This document shows, one piece after another, positions 55,809 to 64,000 of a stretch of 64,000 bases of DNA. Position numbers and translations under genes: made by a program. Each line of letters opens with the position of its first letter. The first letter of the stretch is position 1. The notes below the pieces were generated by a model. The model was not told the origin of the DNA, did no database searches, and saw only the letters and a list, made by a program, of their open reading frames with translations. Source of the stretch: Nitrosococcus halophilus Nc 4 (GTDB lineage Bacteria > Pseudomonadota > Gammaproteobacteria > Nitrosococcales > Nitrosococcaceae); the NCBI RefSeq assembly GCF_000024725.1, contig NC_013960.1, positions 2,528,001 to 2,592,000 of the forward strand, read 5' to 3'.

Positions 55809-56700
55809 TCGGACTGGGTTGCCCACACTAACCGCCTGGCAATTACTCGGGTGGCTAGGCTTCGTTATTCTCTTTGCCAACTTGGGCGGATGCGGCCATT
55901 TATTCTTCTTGCCGAGTAAAGAAGAAGTGCTCACTCCCGATCAAATTGGCCTGACCTATGAGGATATCACTCTTTCCACCCCGGATGGCCATTCCCTCCA
56001 TGGCTGGCTGGTTCATGCCCAGGGCGAACTACGGGGATCGGTTTATTTCTTACATGGCAATGCGGAAAATATTAGCACCCACATCGCCAGCGTCATGTGG
56101 CTTCCCGCCTACGGTTACCAGGTTTTTTTGCTGGACTATCGTGGTTATGGGCGGTCCACTGGCTCCCCCGGTATTGCGGAGGCCTTGGAAGATATTGAAA
56201 TTGGCTATCGTTGGCTGTTGGCGCGCCCCGAAAGCCGGGAAAAACCGGTCTTCTTACTGGGGCAAAGTTTGGGGGCTGCCCTTACGGTAGTGTTCAGCGC
56301 CCAAGTACCGAATTTGCACGAACGGGTCGAAGGCGTCATTTTGGATGCAACCTTTACCCGTTATCAGGGTATCGCGCGGGAGAAGCTCAGCAAGTTCTGG
56401 CTGACCTGGCTATTCCAGTACCCTCTCTCTTGGGTGCTTCCAGGGTCCTATGATCCCATCGATCACATCGCCAAGATTTCACCTACACCACTGCTTATCA
56501 TTCACAGTAAGCAGGATGAGATTATTCCCTACCATCATGGCAAAGAACTCTTTGCTGCCGCCCGCTCTCCTAAACTCTTTTTGCCCACCCATACCCGCCA
56601 TATTGGTACTTTCAACATCAGCGAGCATCGGGATGATTTACTTCATTTTATGGGCGAGCCTCATGCTTCGGCAGAGGCTACAGAGATTCTGCGCCATTAG
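55789..56700 (+). CDS. Alpha/beta hydrolase lipoprotein (BEM46/FrsA-like)
   Basis: The 303-residue protein has an alpha/beta-hydrolase fold with the nucleophile elbow GQSLGAA, the DYRGYGRS motif and DEIIPYHHG; the later Asp and His (TRHIGT) complete the triad. A hydrophobic N-terminus ends in LGGC, a likely lipobox. The GTG start lies inside the end of the DUF4105 gene, so coupling is likely. The substrate is unknown. Confidence 0.82.
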   Translation: MFVFTSNRTGLPTLTAWQLLGWLGFVILFANLGGCGHLFFLPSKEEVLTPDQIGLTYEDITLSTPDGHSLHGWLVHAQGELRGSVYFLHGNAENISTHIASVMWLPAYGYQVFLLDYRGYGRSTGSPGIAEALEDIEIGYRWLLARPESREKPVFLLGQSLGAALTVVFSAQVPNLHERVEGVILDATFTRYQGIAREKLSKFWLTWLFQYPLSWVLPGSYDPIDHIAKISPTPLLIIHSKQDEIIPYHHGKELFAAARSPKLFLPTHTRHIGTFNISEHRDDLLHFMGEPHASAEATEILRH

Positions 56701-56917
56701 GGAGAGAAGCACTCAAATGGGCTATCTGCTGCTGAGTCCATGGTCTATATATTGATTAAAGGGGAATATTGAAAGCGGGGCCGATTTTAATAGATTGCGG
56801 GTCTATGAAATTGTTGGAGACGCTCTTTAATTCCATTATTTCGATGCGCCCATCGCTACGCTCTGTACCCCCTACGCTATATCAAATCTAAGCCCGGTTA
56901 GTTGCTAGAGAATACCC

Positions 56918-58873
56918 ATGCAGGAACCCCTATGGAGACCGTCGAGCAGCCAGGTGGAGCAGGCCCAGATGACTCGGTTTCTGCGCACGGTCCAGGATCA
57001 ATTCGGGGCTAAGGTTTCGGATTATCCCTCCCTCTATGCTTGGTCGATCCAGCACCCTGAGAATTTTTGGACGGCGGTGTGGGATTTCTGTGAAGTAAAG
57101 GCTTCCCAACCCTGGGAGGCCGTCCTAGAAAATGGCGATAAGATGCCGGGGGCGCGCTGGTTTGTGGGCAGCCGATTGAATTTTGCCGAGAATCTGCTGC
57201 GCTACCGGGATGAAAGACCGGCCCTGGTGTTTCGCGGCGAAGATGGCCATCGATATTCCCTCGGTTACGGGGAACTTTATCTCCAAGTAGCGCGCTTAGC
57301 CGAAGTCCTGAAAAGGGCTGGCGTGGGCGTCGGCGATCGGGTGGCAGGGTGGATGCCCAATAGGCCGGAGACCATCATTGCCATGTTGGCCACCACTAGT
57401 CTGGGCGCCGTTTGGTCTTCTTGTTCTCCGGACTTTGGCATTCATGGGGTGCTGGATCGTTTTGGGCAAATCGAGCCTAAAGTGCTATTTGCCGCCGATG
57501 GTTATGATTACAAAGGCAAGGCTATTGATTCCCTGGCCCGCCTGGCCAAAATCATAGAGTCCCTGCCTAGCCTCCAGCAGGTGATTGTGGTGCCTTATCT
57601 CCACTTCTCGCCGAATCTGGCCTCGATCCCCAAGGCGCAAGGTTATGAGGCAGTGATGGGAGAAGTGGGAAATCCTCAGCTTACCTTTGCCCAGCTCCCT
57701 TTCGATCATCCGGTTTATATTTTGTACTCTTCGGGCACCACTGGGGTTCCCAAGTGTATTGTTCATGGAGCCGGTGGGACCCTGATCCAACACCTCAAGG
57801 AACTGGTGCTCCACACGGATCTGCAACGGGAAGATCGGATCTTTTACTACACCACTTGCGGTTGGATGATGTGGAACTGGTTGGTGAGCGCCCTGGCCAC
57901 GGGGGCCACGGTGGTGCTCTATGATGGGGCGCCCTTTTATCCCCGACCGGAGAGTTTGTGGGATATGGCCGCCGAGGAAGAGATCACTGTATTTGGCACC
58001 AGCGCCAAGTATCTCTCGGGATTGGAAAAGGCCGAGGTCCAGCCGGTACGCACCCATAACCTTGCTAAGCTTCGAGCCCTTCTTTCCACCGGCTCTCCCT
58101 TAGCCCCCGAGTCCTTTGACTATGTGTACCGGGACATCAAAGGGGATGTGCAATTATCTTCCATTTCCGGGGGCACCGACATTGTGTCCTGCTTCGCCCT
58201 AGGCAATCCCATCCTTCCCGTTTATCGGGGCGAATTGCAATGCCGCGGCTTGGGGATGAAGGTGGAAATCTTTGACGAGGAAGGCCGTTCCGTCGAGGGG
58301 CAAAAGGGGGAGCTGGTGTGTACCGCTCCCTTTCCCTCCATGCCGGTTTTTTTCTGGAATGATCCGGAGGGTCAAAAGTACCGGGCGGCCTATTTTGAAC
58401 GATTCCCTGGAGTCTGGACCCATGGGGATTATGCCGAGCTTACGGCCCATGGCGGCTTGATGATTTATGGCCGCTCCGATACGGTGCTTAATCCAGGCGG
58501 GGTACGGATTGGCACTGCCGAGATTTATCGCCAGGCAGAAAAGCTACCTGAGATTCTCGAGAGTCTGGCCATTGGGCAATCTTGGCAGGGGGATGTACGG
58601 ATTATATTATTCGTTACCCTCCGGGAAGGCCGGATGTTGGATGAGGCCCTCATTGCTCGCATTAAACAGATCATTCGCGACCACACCTCACCCCGTCATG
58701 TACCGGCCAAGGTGCTTCAAGTCCCGGATATGCCCCGAACCATTAGTGGCAAACTGGTAGAGTTGGCGGTCAGCCAGGTGATCCATGGCCGCCCCGTGAA
58801 AAATCTAGACGCCTTGGCCAACCCAGAAACCTTGGACTATTTCCGGGATCGACCGGAACTCCAGGGAGATTAA
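56918..58873 (+). CDS. Acetoacetyl-CoA synthetase
   Basis: The 651-residue ANL enzyme fits acetoacetyl-CoA synthetases ([10 protein letters not shown] near the N-terminus, [18 protein letters not shown] as P-loop, [15 protein letters not shown] and the C-terminal PRTISGK with a likely acylated Lys). It activates acetoacetate with ATP and CoA. Acetoacetate would be released by the HMG-CoA lyase upstream, so the two could form one route. It is 18 bases before acuI. Confidence 0.92.
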   Translation: MQEPLWRPSSSQVEQAQMTRFLRTVQDQFGAKVSDYPSLYAWSIQHPENFWTAVWDFCEVKASQPWEAVLENGDKMPGARWFVGSRLNFAENLLRYRDERPALVFRGEDGHRYSLGYGELYLQVARLAEVLKRAGVGVGDRVAGWMPNRPETIIAMLATTSLGAVWSSCSPDFGIHGVLDRFGQIEPKVLFAADGYDYKGKAIDSLARLAKIIESLPSLQQVIVVPYLHFSPNLASIPKAQGYEAVMGEVGNPQLTFAQLPFDHPVYILYSSGTTGVPKCIVHGAGGTLIQHLKELVLHTDLQREDRIFYYTTCGWMMWNWLVSALATGATVVLYDGAPFYPRPESLWDMAAEEEITVFGTSAKYLSGLEKAEVQPVRTHNLAKLRALLSTGSPLAPESFDYVYRDIKGDVQLSSISGGTDIVSCFALGNPILPVYRGELQCRGLGMKVEIFDEEGRSVEGQKGELVCTAPFPSMPVFFWNDPEGQKYRAAYFERFPGVWTHGDYAELTAHGGLMIYGRSDTVLNPGGVRIGTAEIYRQAEKLPEILESLAIGQSWQGDVRIILFVTLREGRMLDEALIARIKQIIRDHTSPRHVPAKVLQVPDMPRTISGKLVELAVSQVIHGRPVKNLDALANPETLDYFRDRPELQGD

Positions 58874-58891
58874 ATCAAAGGAGGAACGCTG

Positions 58892-59893
58892 ATGGAATCC
58901 TTTCGGGGTTTTCGAATTGACCAGGAAAAGGGCGCCATTCATGCCCGGCTGGAAACCTTGCGCTTAGAAGATTTAGCTCCCGGTTCGGTGGTGATCCGGT
59001 CCCATTATTCCAGCGCTAATTATAAGGATGCCTTGGCGGCCACCGGCAAGGGCAAGATTCTGCGGCGTTTCCCTCTGGTGGGTGGCATTGATGTCTCGGG
59101 AGTCGTGGAATCCTCGGAAGATCCCCGCTTTCATCCGGGGGATAAGGTGCTGGTTACCGGCTATGGTTTGGGCAGTGATCATGACGGCGGCTATGCCGAC
59201 TATGTTCGGGTGCCGGCGGACTGGGTGGTGCCCGTGCCGGAAGGCTTAAGTCTGTATGACGCCATGGCTCTAGGGACCGCTGGCTTTACCGCCGCCCTTG
59301 CTATCCAGCGAATGGAGGACAACGGGCAAAAACCGGATCAGGGGCCTATCCTGGTCACGGGGGCGACTGGCGGAGTGGGGAATTTGGCCATCGACATGTT
59401 GGCCGGGTTGGGCTACACGGTGGTCGCCCTGACCGGTAAGCGGGAGGCGGCTGAAGATTTAAAAACCTTGGGGGCCTCCCAGATTCTATTTCGGCAAACC
59501 CTGGAAATGGGCCAACATCCCTTGGAAAAAGGGCAGTGGGGTGGGGCTATTGATACCGTCGGGGGGGGGATACTGGGCTGGCTCACCCGGACTGTATTGC
59601 CCTGGGGCAGTATTGCCAGTATTGGCCTAGCGGGAGGAAGCGAACTCCATACCACCGTCATGCCCTTTATTCTGCGGGGAGTCAGCCTGTTGGGCATTTC
59701 CTCTGTAGACTGTCCCATGCTCCTGCGCCAACATATTTGGCAGCGATTAGCCGCCGATTTACGGCCTAGGCATCTCAATCAGATCGTCACCGGCACGGTT
59801 TCCCTGGAGGAGTTATTGCCCGTTTTTGAGGCAATGTTGGCGGGAACCCATCGGGGAAGGACAGTGGTGAGTATTAGGGGTGATGAGGTTTAG
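58892..59893 (+). CDS. acuI: Acrylyl-CoA reductase AcuI/YhdH-type oxidoreductase
   Basis: The 333-residue medium-chain dehydrogenase/reductase matches AcuI/YhdH, which reduces acrylyl-CoA to propionyl-CoA with NADPH. It has SSANYKDALAATGKGKI near the N-terminus and the Rossmann motif TGATGGVGNLAIDML at about 155. No zinc ligands are seen, as expected. It follows the synthetase directly, with a ribosome site (AGGAGG), and a relE-like frame overlaps its end. Confidence 0.9.
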   Translation: MESFRGFRIDQEKGAIHARLETLRLEDLAPGSVVIRSHYSSANYKDALAATGKGKILRRFPLVGGIDVSGVVESSEDPRFHPGDKVLVTGYGLGSDHDGGYADYVRVPADWVVPVPEGLSLYDAMALGTAGFTAALAIQRMEDNGQKPDQGPILVTGATGGVGNLAIDMLAGLGYTVVALTGKREAAEDLKTLGASQILFRQTLEMGQHPLEKGQWGGAIDTVGGGILGWLTRTVLPWGSIASIGLAGGSELHTTVMPFILRGVSLLGISSVDCPMLLRQHIWQRLAADLRPRHLNQIVTGTVSLEELLPVFEAMLAGTHRGRTVVSIRGDEV

Positions 59894-60056
59894 GGCTGCT
59901 CGTTATTTGAAAAAACTGTCTCAAGACCAGCAAGTCAAAATAAAACATGTACTGAACCAAATGAAGAACGATCCCCTTGGATTATCAGGTATTAAGAGTA
60001 TGGTCGGTGATTGGGCAGGTTATCGTAGAGTACGAGTGGGCAATGTTCGCATTTAA
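59883..60056 (+). pseudogene. RelE/ParE-type toxin, C-terminally truncated
   Basis: The 57-codon frame starts ATG inside the end of acuI (11-base overlap) and reads RAARYLKKLSQDQQVKIKH, then GLSGIKSMVGDWAGYRRVRVGNVRI. This is a RelE/ParE toxin without its last strands, stopped by TAA at 60054. The motif TTTAAGGGGTCAGATCTTG begins two bases after the stop. No antitoxin is next to it. Confidence 0.6.
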
Positions 60057-60057
60057 G

Positions 60058-60076
60058 TTTAAGGGGTCAGATCTTG
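60058..60076. repeat. Dispersed motif, inverted copy
   Basis: TTTAAGGGGTCAGATCTTG is the inverse of the CAAGA(N)C(Y)GACCCCTT motif that opens the tandem repeats at 42141 and recurs at 42414 and 42436. The rest of 60077-60470 has no gene that I can support; one frame near 60210-60333 is open for about 40 codons without a start. Confidence 0.5.
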
Positions 60077-60470
60077 TTATATGCATAGGAAAATTGTCTA
60101 ACACTGTGCTGTATTAAAACCGTTTATCGTTTTTTCCAATTTACCGAGAGTTTTTGCTCAAAGAAAAGGTGACCGTAACAGATAGCCTATAAAAATGAAT
60201 ATCCTATCTATTGTCATGGGATATTTATAAATCGCTCAAAATAGCAAAGGAGCTAAAAAAGGAACACCTTGAACAGCATCATCCCGCCAAAGAAGTGATG
60301 CGGAAACTACCTTCCCGGAATGAATTGTCTTAAACAGCTCCTAAGCGTATAAAATAATAGATAAGAGGTTGGTCTACACTGAGTAGTCAACAGCCCGTTA
60401 TTGCTGTGCAGTAACCTGAAAATTGGTCTTTTCCGTGGTCATAAGGGCTTGAGGGTAGGAGGGGATATTA

Positions 60471-60845
60471 ATGAAAAAAGATCGATCCAGTAATAGGTTA
60501 GATGAGGTCGTTGCTGAATCTCAGCGTAATCGTGCAAAGCGTGAGCAGGGTTACAGAGAGAAGGCACTTCGGATGTACCCCTGGATTTGCGGTCGGTGCA
60601 GGCGGGAATTCACCCGTGCCACTGTACATGAGCTTACGGTTCACCATAGAGACCATAATCACGACAACAATCCCTCTGATGGGAGTAACTGGGAACTGCT
60701 TTGCCTATACTGCCACGACAACGAGCATGCGCGGTTTCTGGACGGGGAGAGCACTATGGACTCAGCTTCAACCGGTGGGGGAAGCCCGCCTGCCGCTTAC
60801 AAGCCATTCGCGGAGCTTGGGGAATTACTGAAAAGAAAGGAGTAA
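60471..60845 (+). CDS. yajD: YajD-like HNH nuclease family protein
   Basis: The 124-residue protein carries the HNH motif: CGRCRREF with the first Cys pair, VHHRDHNHDNNPSDGSNWE with the His-Asn pair, and LLCLYCHDNEHAR with the last Cys-His. This matches YajD, a small nuclease-fold protein. The start ATG follows AGGAGGGGA. A GC-rich inverted segment (CTCTTTTCCTTCC/GGAAAGGGAGGG) lies just after the stop and may be a terminator. Confidence 0.88.
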   Translation: MKKDRSSNRLDEVVAESQRNRAKREQGYREKALRMYPWICGRCRREFTRATVHELTVHHRDHNHDNNPSDGSNWELLCLYCHDNEHARFLDGESTMDSASTGGGSPPAAYKPFAELGELLKRKE

Positions 60846-60987
60846 AATAACCCTCTTTTCCTTCCTCCGGGAGGAAAGGGAGGGAAAGAGCGTTCATTTC
60901 GGGGAGTGGTATCATCAGCTATTCTTTGCGCCCATTGAAGTGAGTTAACAGCCTGTAGGGTTGCAGTGGATTTTTTGCCAGTGGGGA

Positions 60988-61518
60988 TTAGGATTTAGCT
61001 TTTCCACAGCAACGCTTGTATTTTTTCCCGCTTCCACAGGGACAGGGTGCATTTTTTCCCGTATTAGTTTGTTGGCCTACCTTGGCGATGGATTTGACTG
61101 CGCCGTCCAGATAATACCAGCGTCCCTGTTCTTTGCGAAAACGGCTGATTTCATTCACCACATATTCGTCGTTCTCTAGTAAATAATAGGCTTTGAATTC
61201 AACGATTCCTTTGGTGTCTTTGTTTCCCCCTTTTTTCTTTTCCACAATCTCTAGGCGATTCCATTCAATTGGGGTTTTGGGAAAATCTACCTTTGGGGGG
61301 CGTTTTGCCGGGTCCCAAGTCTCCAGTATATAGGCTTCGTCTTTTATAGCGAATGCCGTGAAGCGGGAACGCATCAGCGCTTCTGCCGTTGGCGTATGTT
61401 TTTCACCAGAGAGATAAAGCCCACAGCATTCTTCATAGGCCATACCAGAGTCGCAGATACACTTGGTGGTTTGATCCAAATCGGTTTCCTCGTCTTGCGT
61501 ATTGTTAGCTTGCCACAT
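60988..61518 (-). CDS. YchJ-like SEC-C motif protein (UPF0225)
   Basis: The 176-residue protein has an N-terminal Cys cluster (CICDSGMAYEECCG), the central NTF2-like part (LMRSRFTAFAIKDEAYILETW) and a C-terminal SEC-C zinc motif (CPCGSGKKYKRCCG). It resembles E. coli YchJ. The SEC-C motif often marks proteins that bind the ribosome or Sec machinery; no activity is known. It converges with the preceding YajD-like gene. Confidence 0.87.
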   Translation of the reverse strand: MWQANNTQDEETDLDQTTKCICDSGMAYEECCGLYLSGEKHTPTAEALMRSRFTAFAIKDEAYILETWDPAKRPPKVDFPKTPIEWNRLEIVEKKKGGNKDTKGIVEFKAYYLLENDEYVVNEISRFRKEQGRWYYLDGAVKSIAKVGQQTNTGKNAPCPCGSGKKYKRCCGKAKS

Positions 61519-61748
61519 CAGGTTGCCAGAACCAGTTACTTATATTCCTAGTGAGATCCTAAATACCAATACCTGACTTTTACACTTCAATATTATGGAT
61601 CACAATACCCACTTTGGGTGGGGGAAAGTAGGCCATCGGCGGTCAGCAGGGTAGCCTCGAAGAGGCAGTTCGTGGCAACATAGAGGGAATTGTAAGATAA
61701 TCAAGTAGGTTTCTAGCAGTTTTACCTCCTGCGCTATAGGGGCGAGCC

Positions 61749-64000
61749 ATGCGTAAGAAACGCAAATCACAGACTGCCCGACAATCCATAGACGTACTCG
61801 CTGCCCAGGCTGAATCCCACCTGCAGGCCGGTCGTTTCCGAGAAGCGATGGATGCCTACAAGCAGCTCCTGAAACGGGAGCAACGCCCCCCATGGCGTGA
61901 AGCGCTTGCCGACGCCTATCTGGGACGGGCTGAGCAGCTTGCAGCCAAGAGCATGTACAAGGAGGCGGCGGTGCTATGGGAGAACATGGCCAGCCTCTGC
62001 GGTGATCGCCATCTGGACCGGTACGTCGACTGGTTGTTGCAAGCAGGCCGTTTTGGCAGAGGAGCTCGACTGTTCGCCGAGGCGGACACAACGTTTCGTG
62101 ACAGTCCCGCTGGACGCAGGCTGGCAGCCCGGCTGGCCGGTCTGCTGCTCTGCGGTTATGAGGAGATCGCCGAGTCGCTGCCATCGGATTCTCCCCTGTT
62201 GCCGCAGCGTGACAACATGCTAGCCGCCATGGAGGCCTATTGCCGGGGCGATGCCGCCGCCATGAAGGAGAAGCTAAAAGCCATTCCCTTCCGTTCACCC
62301 TACCGGGATCTGCGTTTGATCCTGCAAGGGTTGGCGGCCTTGGCGGCGGAGCCAAAGGCTGTTCTTGCTCAACTGGATAAAGTCCCCGCCAATTCTCCCT
62401 TCGCACGCTTTGCTCAGGTGGTGCGAACCGTTACCCTGGAGGACAAAGCTCTGCTGGAGGCCGTCAGCCAGCTGCAGGAACCCGAGCGCAAGTTGGTTTT
62501 GACCCTGAAGGGTTGGGGCGAAGAGCAAATCGATCTCATCCACCGGCTTCCGGATGTTCGGCAAGCGGGTGCCAAGGAGCTATTCCGGTTTGCCCTGAGT
62601 GGCGGTCAATTTGAGAATTCCTCTCTGAAACACTTCTGTCTGGAGTTGTTGCCCCATTATCCCCAAGGTTTGTCCACTTTCGAAAAGCGCTTTGGTCCCC
62701 TGCCACCCTTCGAACGTGAACGGATTCAGGCGCTTGGGGCGGAGCGACGCCGTGACCCCATGACCGCCAAGAGGCATTGGGGCCGCTGTGTCGAGGAGTT
62801 GACAGTTAACGGCGCCAAAGGGGAGAAAGCGCTCCAGGCTGCCTTGATCCTCCGCCACATGGCTGACTTGGCTATTCAGGAACTGCCCCCCTGGGACGAG
62901 GAAGTAGCGCATTGCTTAGCCAAAAGCCTAGAGCTGGATCAAGATGACAAGCCAACCTATCTCAGGCTGATGGATATCGCCCGGCAGCAGGACGACCGCA
63001 AGGCTCAGGACCGGTGGGTGGAGCAGGCAGTACGCCAGTTCCCCGAAGATCCTGAGGTGCTGATGGCGGCGGGAAGGGGGGCCTACCGGCGTGCCGCCTT
63101 CAAGAAAGCGGCAGGCTTTGCCCGGGCCCTGCTAGAGCGCGACCCCATCAATCCCCACGCTAGAAATTTGCTGATTTCTTGCCACCTGGCCCATGCTCGC
63201 AAGCAAATCAAGGCAGGCAAGCATCAGCTAGCTGAGCAAGAGTTAACCGCTGCAGAAGGTTTTTCTCGTCAAGCAGATCAACGGGGCATAGTGGCGTTGA
63301 ACCGGGGCTTTGTGGCCCTGTTGCAGGGCTCGGAGCAGGAAGGTGAAACTTTGCTGCAGGAGGGCTTGCGGGAGCTAGGGGGGGGCTTGGTCGCCCAGTT
63401 CCGATTTCTGGTGGACGGCCACCGTTTGGGAATTGCCCAGCGCACCCTGACTCGGCACTACAATCGGATCAAGGGTAAACCGCCTTCTCCCACCTCGAAG
63501 GATATCGTGCTGTTGGCGGAGCTGCTGCATCGCTACAGCGAGGATGGAGTCAAGAAAATTCCCGAGATCCTGGAACGCTTGCGAAAACCCCTTAAGGCCG
63601 CAGCCCGGCTAGATTTCTCCGAGCAGGAACTGCAGGCGATTCTCGTCGCCCTGGAGAAGGTCGGTCATTATCTGTTGCTCAAAGACTACGCTGGAGCGGC
63701 GTTAGATCGTTTTGGCCAACAGCCCCGATTCCTCTATTACTATGTGCTTGGACGAACCAAAGGCCGGCAGGAGCGGATGACGGTAGTTGATCATATTCAG
63801 CTTCAGACCGGATTAGAACAGGCGCTGGAGGCGGAAGATCACCAAACCGCTGCCCTTATTGGAGATTTCCTGGGGATGCCGGCGCTCATGCCGAGCGGGG
63901 TTCCGCCCTTGCCCTTGGAGCTGGATGAGGTGATCAGAGAGCTTATGGATTTTCTGGACACGGATAATCCCCAAGAGGTGTTGGATTTTATCGAAGAGCA
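61749..64000 (+). CDS. Large TPR-like helical repeat protein (partial at window end)
   Basis: An unbroken + strand frame runs from the ATG at 61749 to the last base, 750 codons with no stop. The N-terminus is basic (MRKKRKSQTARQS), then repeated helical pairs appear, such as SHLQAGRFREAMDAYKQLLK and RDLRLILQGLAALAAEP. The protein is charged and soluble, without a signal peptide. I recognise no specific family. Frames on the - strand here (61600-62912) are shadows. The C-terminus and the neighbours lie outside the window. Confidence 0.78.
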   Translation, partial: MRKKRKSQTARQSIDVLAAQAESHLQAGRFREAMDAYKQLLKREQRPPWREALADAYLGRAEQLAAKSMYKEAAVLWENMASLCGDRHLDRYVDWLLQAGRFGRGARLFAEADTTFRDSPAGRRLAARLAGLLLCGYEEIAESLPSDSPLLPQRDNMLAAMEAYCRGDAAAMKEKLKAIPFRSPYRDLRLILQGLAALAAEPKAVLAQLDKVPANSPFARFAQVVRTVTLEDKALLEAVSQLQEPERKLVLTLKGWGEEQIDLIHRLPDVRQAGAKELFRFALSGGQFENSSLKHFCLELLPHYPQGLSTFEKRFGPLPPFERERIQALGAERRRDPMTAKRHWGRCVEELTVNGAKGEKALQAALILRHMADLAIQELPPWDEEVAHCLAKSLELDQDDKPTYLRLMDIARQQDDRKAQDRWVEQAVRQFPEDPEVLMAAGRGAYRRAAFKKAAGFARALLERDPINPHARNLLISCHLAHARKQIKAGKHQLAEQELTAAEGFSRQADQRGIVALNRGFVALLQGSEQEGETLLQEGLRELGGGLVAQFRFLVDGHRLGIAQRTLTRHYNRIKGKPPSPTSKDIVLLAELLHRYSEDGVKKIPEILERLRKPLKAAARLDFSEQELQAILVALEKVGHYLLLKDYAGAALDRFGQQPRFLYYYVLGRTKGRQERMTVVDHIQLQTGLEQALEAEDHQTAALIGDFLGMPALMPSGVPPLPLELDEVIRELMDFLDTDNPQEVLDFIEE

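Noticed and set aside
60210-60333. 40-codon frame ending SRNELS
   Set aside because: There is no convincing start or ribosome site and no family match; it may be a remnant, but nothing supports a call.
61600-62912. Frames on the - strand at the right edge
   Set aside because: They mirror the continuous + strand TPR gene and are rich in Pro/Arg as shadow frames are.

Overview
The window looks like the chromosome of a gammaproteobacterium, probably of the Chromatiales and possibly near Nitrosococcus. That placement is inferred from the style of the proteins, the moderate GC content and the gene neighbourhoods; no marker gene such as rRNA is present. It is mostly housekeeping and central metabolism, broken by short accessory patches full of gene remnants and small repeats.

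Positions 1-9337 form an outer-membrane biogenesis block on the + strand: the end of rseP, then bamA, skp, fabZ, lpxA, a yfgM-type gene, bamB and der. A deletion derivative of a TnpB-only IS605-type element lies between bamB and der. The usual lpxD between skp and fabZ and lpxB after lpxA are not here. Molybdenum cofactor genes mobA-moeA follow on the - strand (9358-11263).

Positions 11389-12494 are a gene graveyard: an N-terminally truncated ygiD-like dioxygenase, the C-terminal end of a LysR regulator facing away from it, and the last 71 codons of a catalase. Next come a ferritin-like protein, an exported beta-propeller, a CBS-domain fragment and an OmpA-like lipoprotein. A very compact fatty-acid operon (thiolase, FadJ-type bifunctional enzyme, acyl-CoA ligase, thioesterase; 21397 down to 15870) follows on the - strand.

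Positions 21525-32011 carry single genes: a YiiX-like hydrolase, a glutaminyl cyclotransferase, PEP carboxylase, a bacterial Ku next to a DEDD-type exonuclease, a large PLP-dependent decarboxylase, a double zinc-ribbon protein and a secreted-protein fragment. Positions 32592-39974 hold a complete GlgE-pathway operon (glgB, glgE, treS-maltokinase fusion), which turns trehalose into branched alpha-glucan.

Positions 40157-51031 include a cupin, a DJ-1/PfpI protein, a repeat-rich patch with an IS630 remnant, and an acyl-CoA block: fused isobutyryl-CoA mutase IcmF on the - strand; thiolase, methylcrotonyl-CoA carboxylase beta, methylglutaconyl-CoA hydratase and HMG-CoA lyase on the + strand. Acetoacetyl-CoA synthetase and an AcuI/YhdH reductase at 56918-59893 could finish the same route, by activating the acetoacetate that HMG-CoA lyase releases.

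The remainder has an intact TnpB element (about 51085-52400), a hicBA pair whose toxin seems doubly inactivated, a DUF3015 protein, a DUF4105 outer-envelope protein with an overlapping lipoprotein hydrolase, a clipped RelE-like toxin, a YajD-type HNH protein, a YchJ-type SEC-C protein and the first 750 codons of a large repeat protein that runs off the window.
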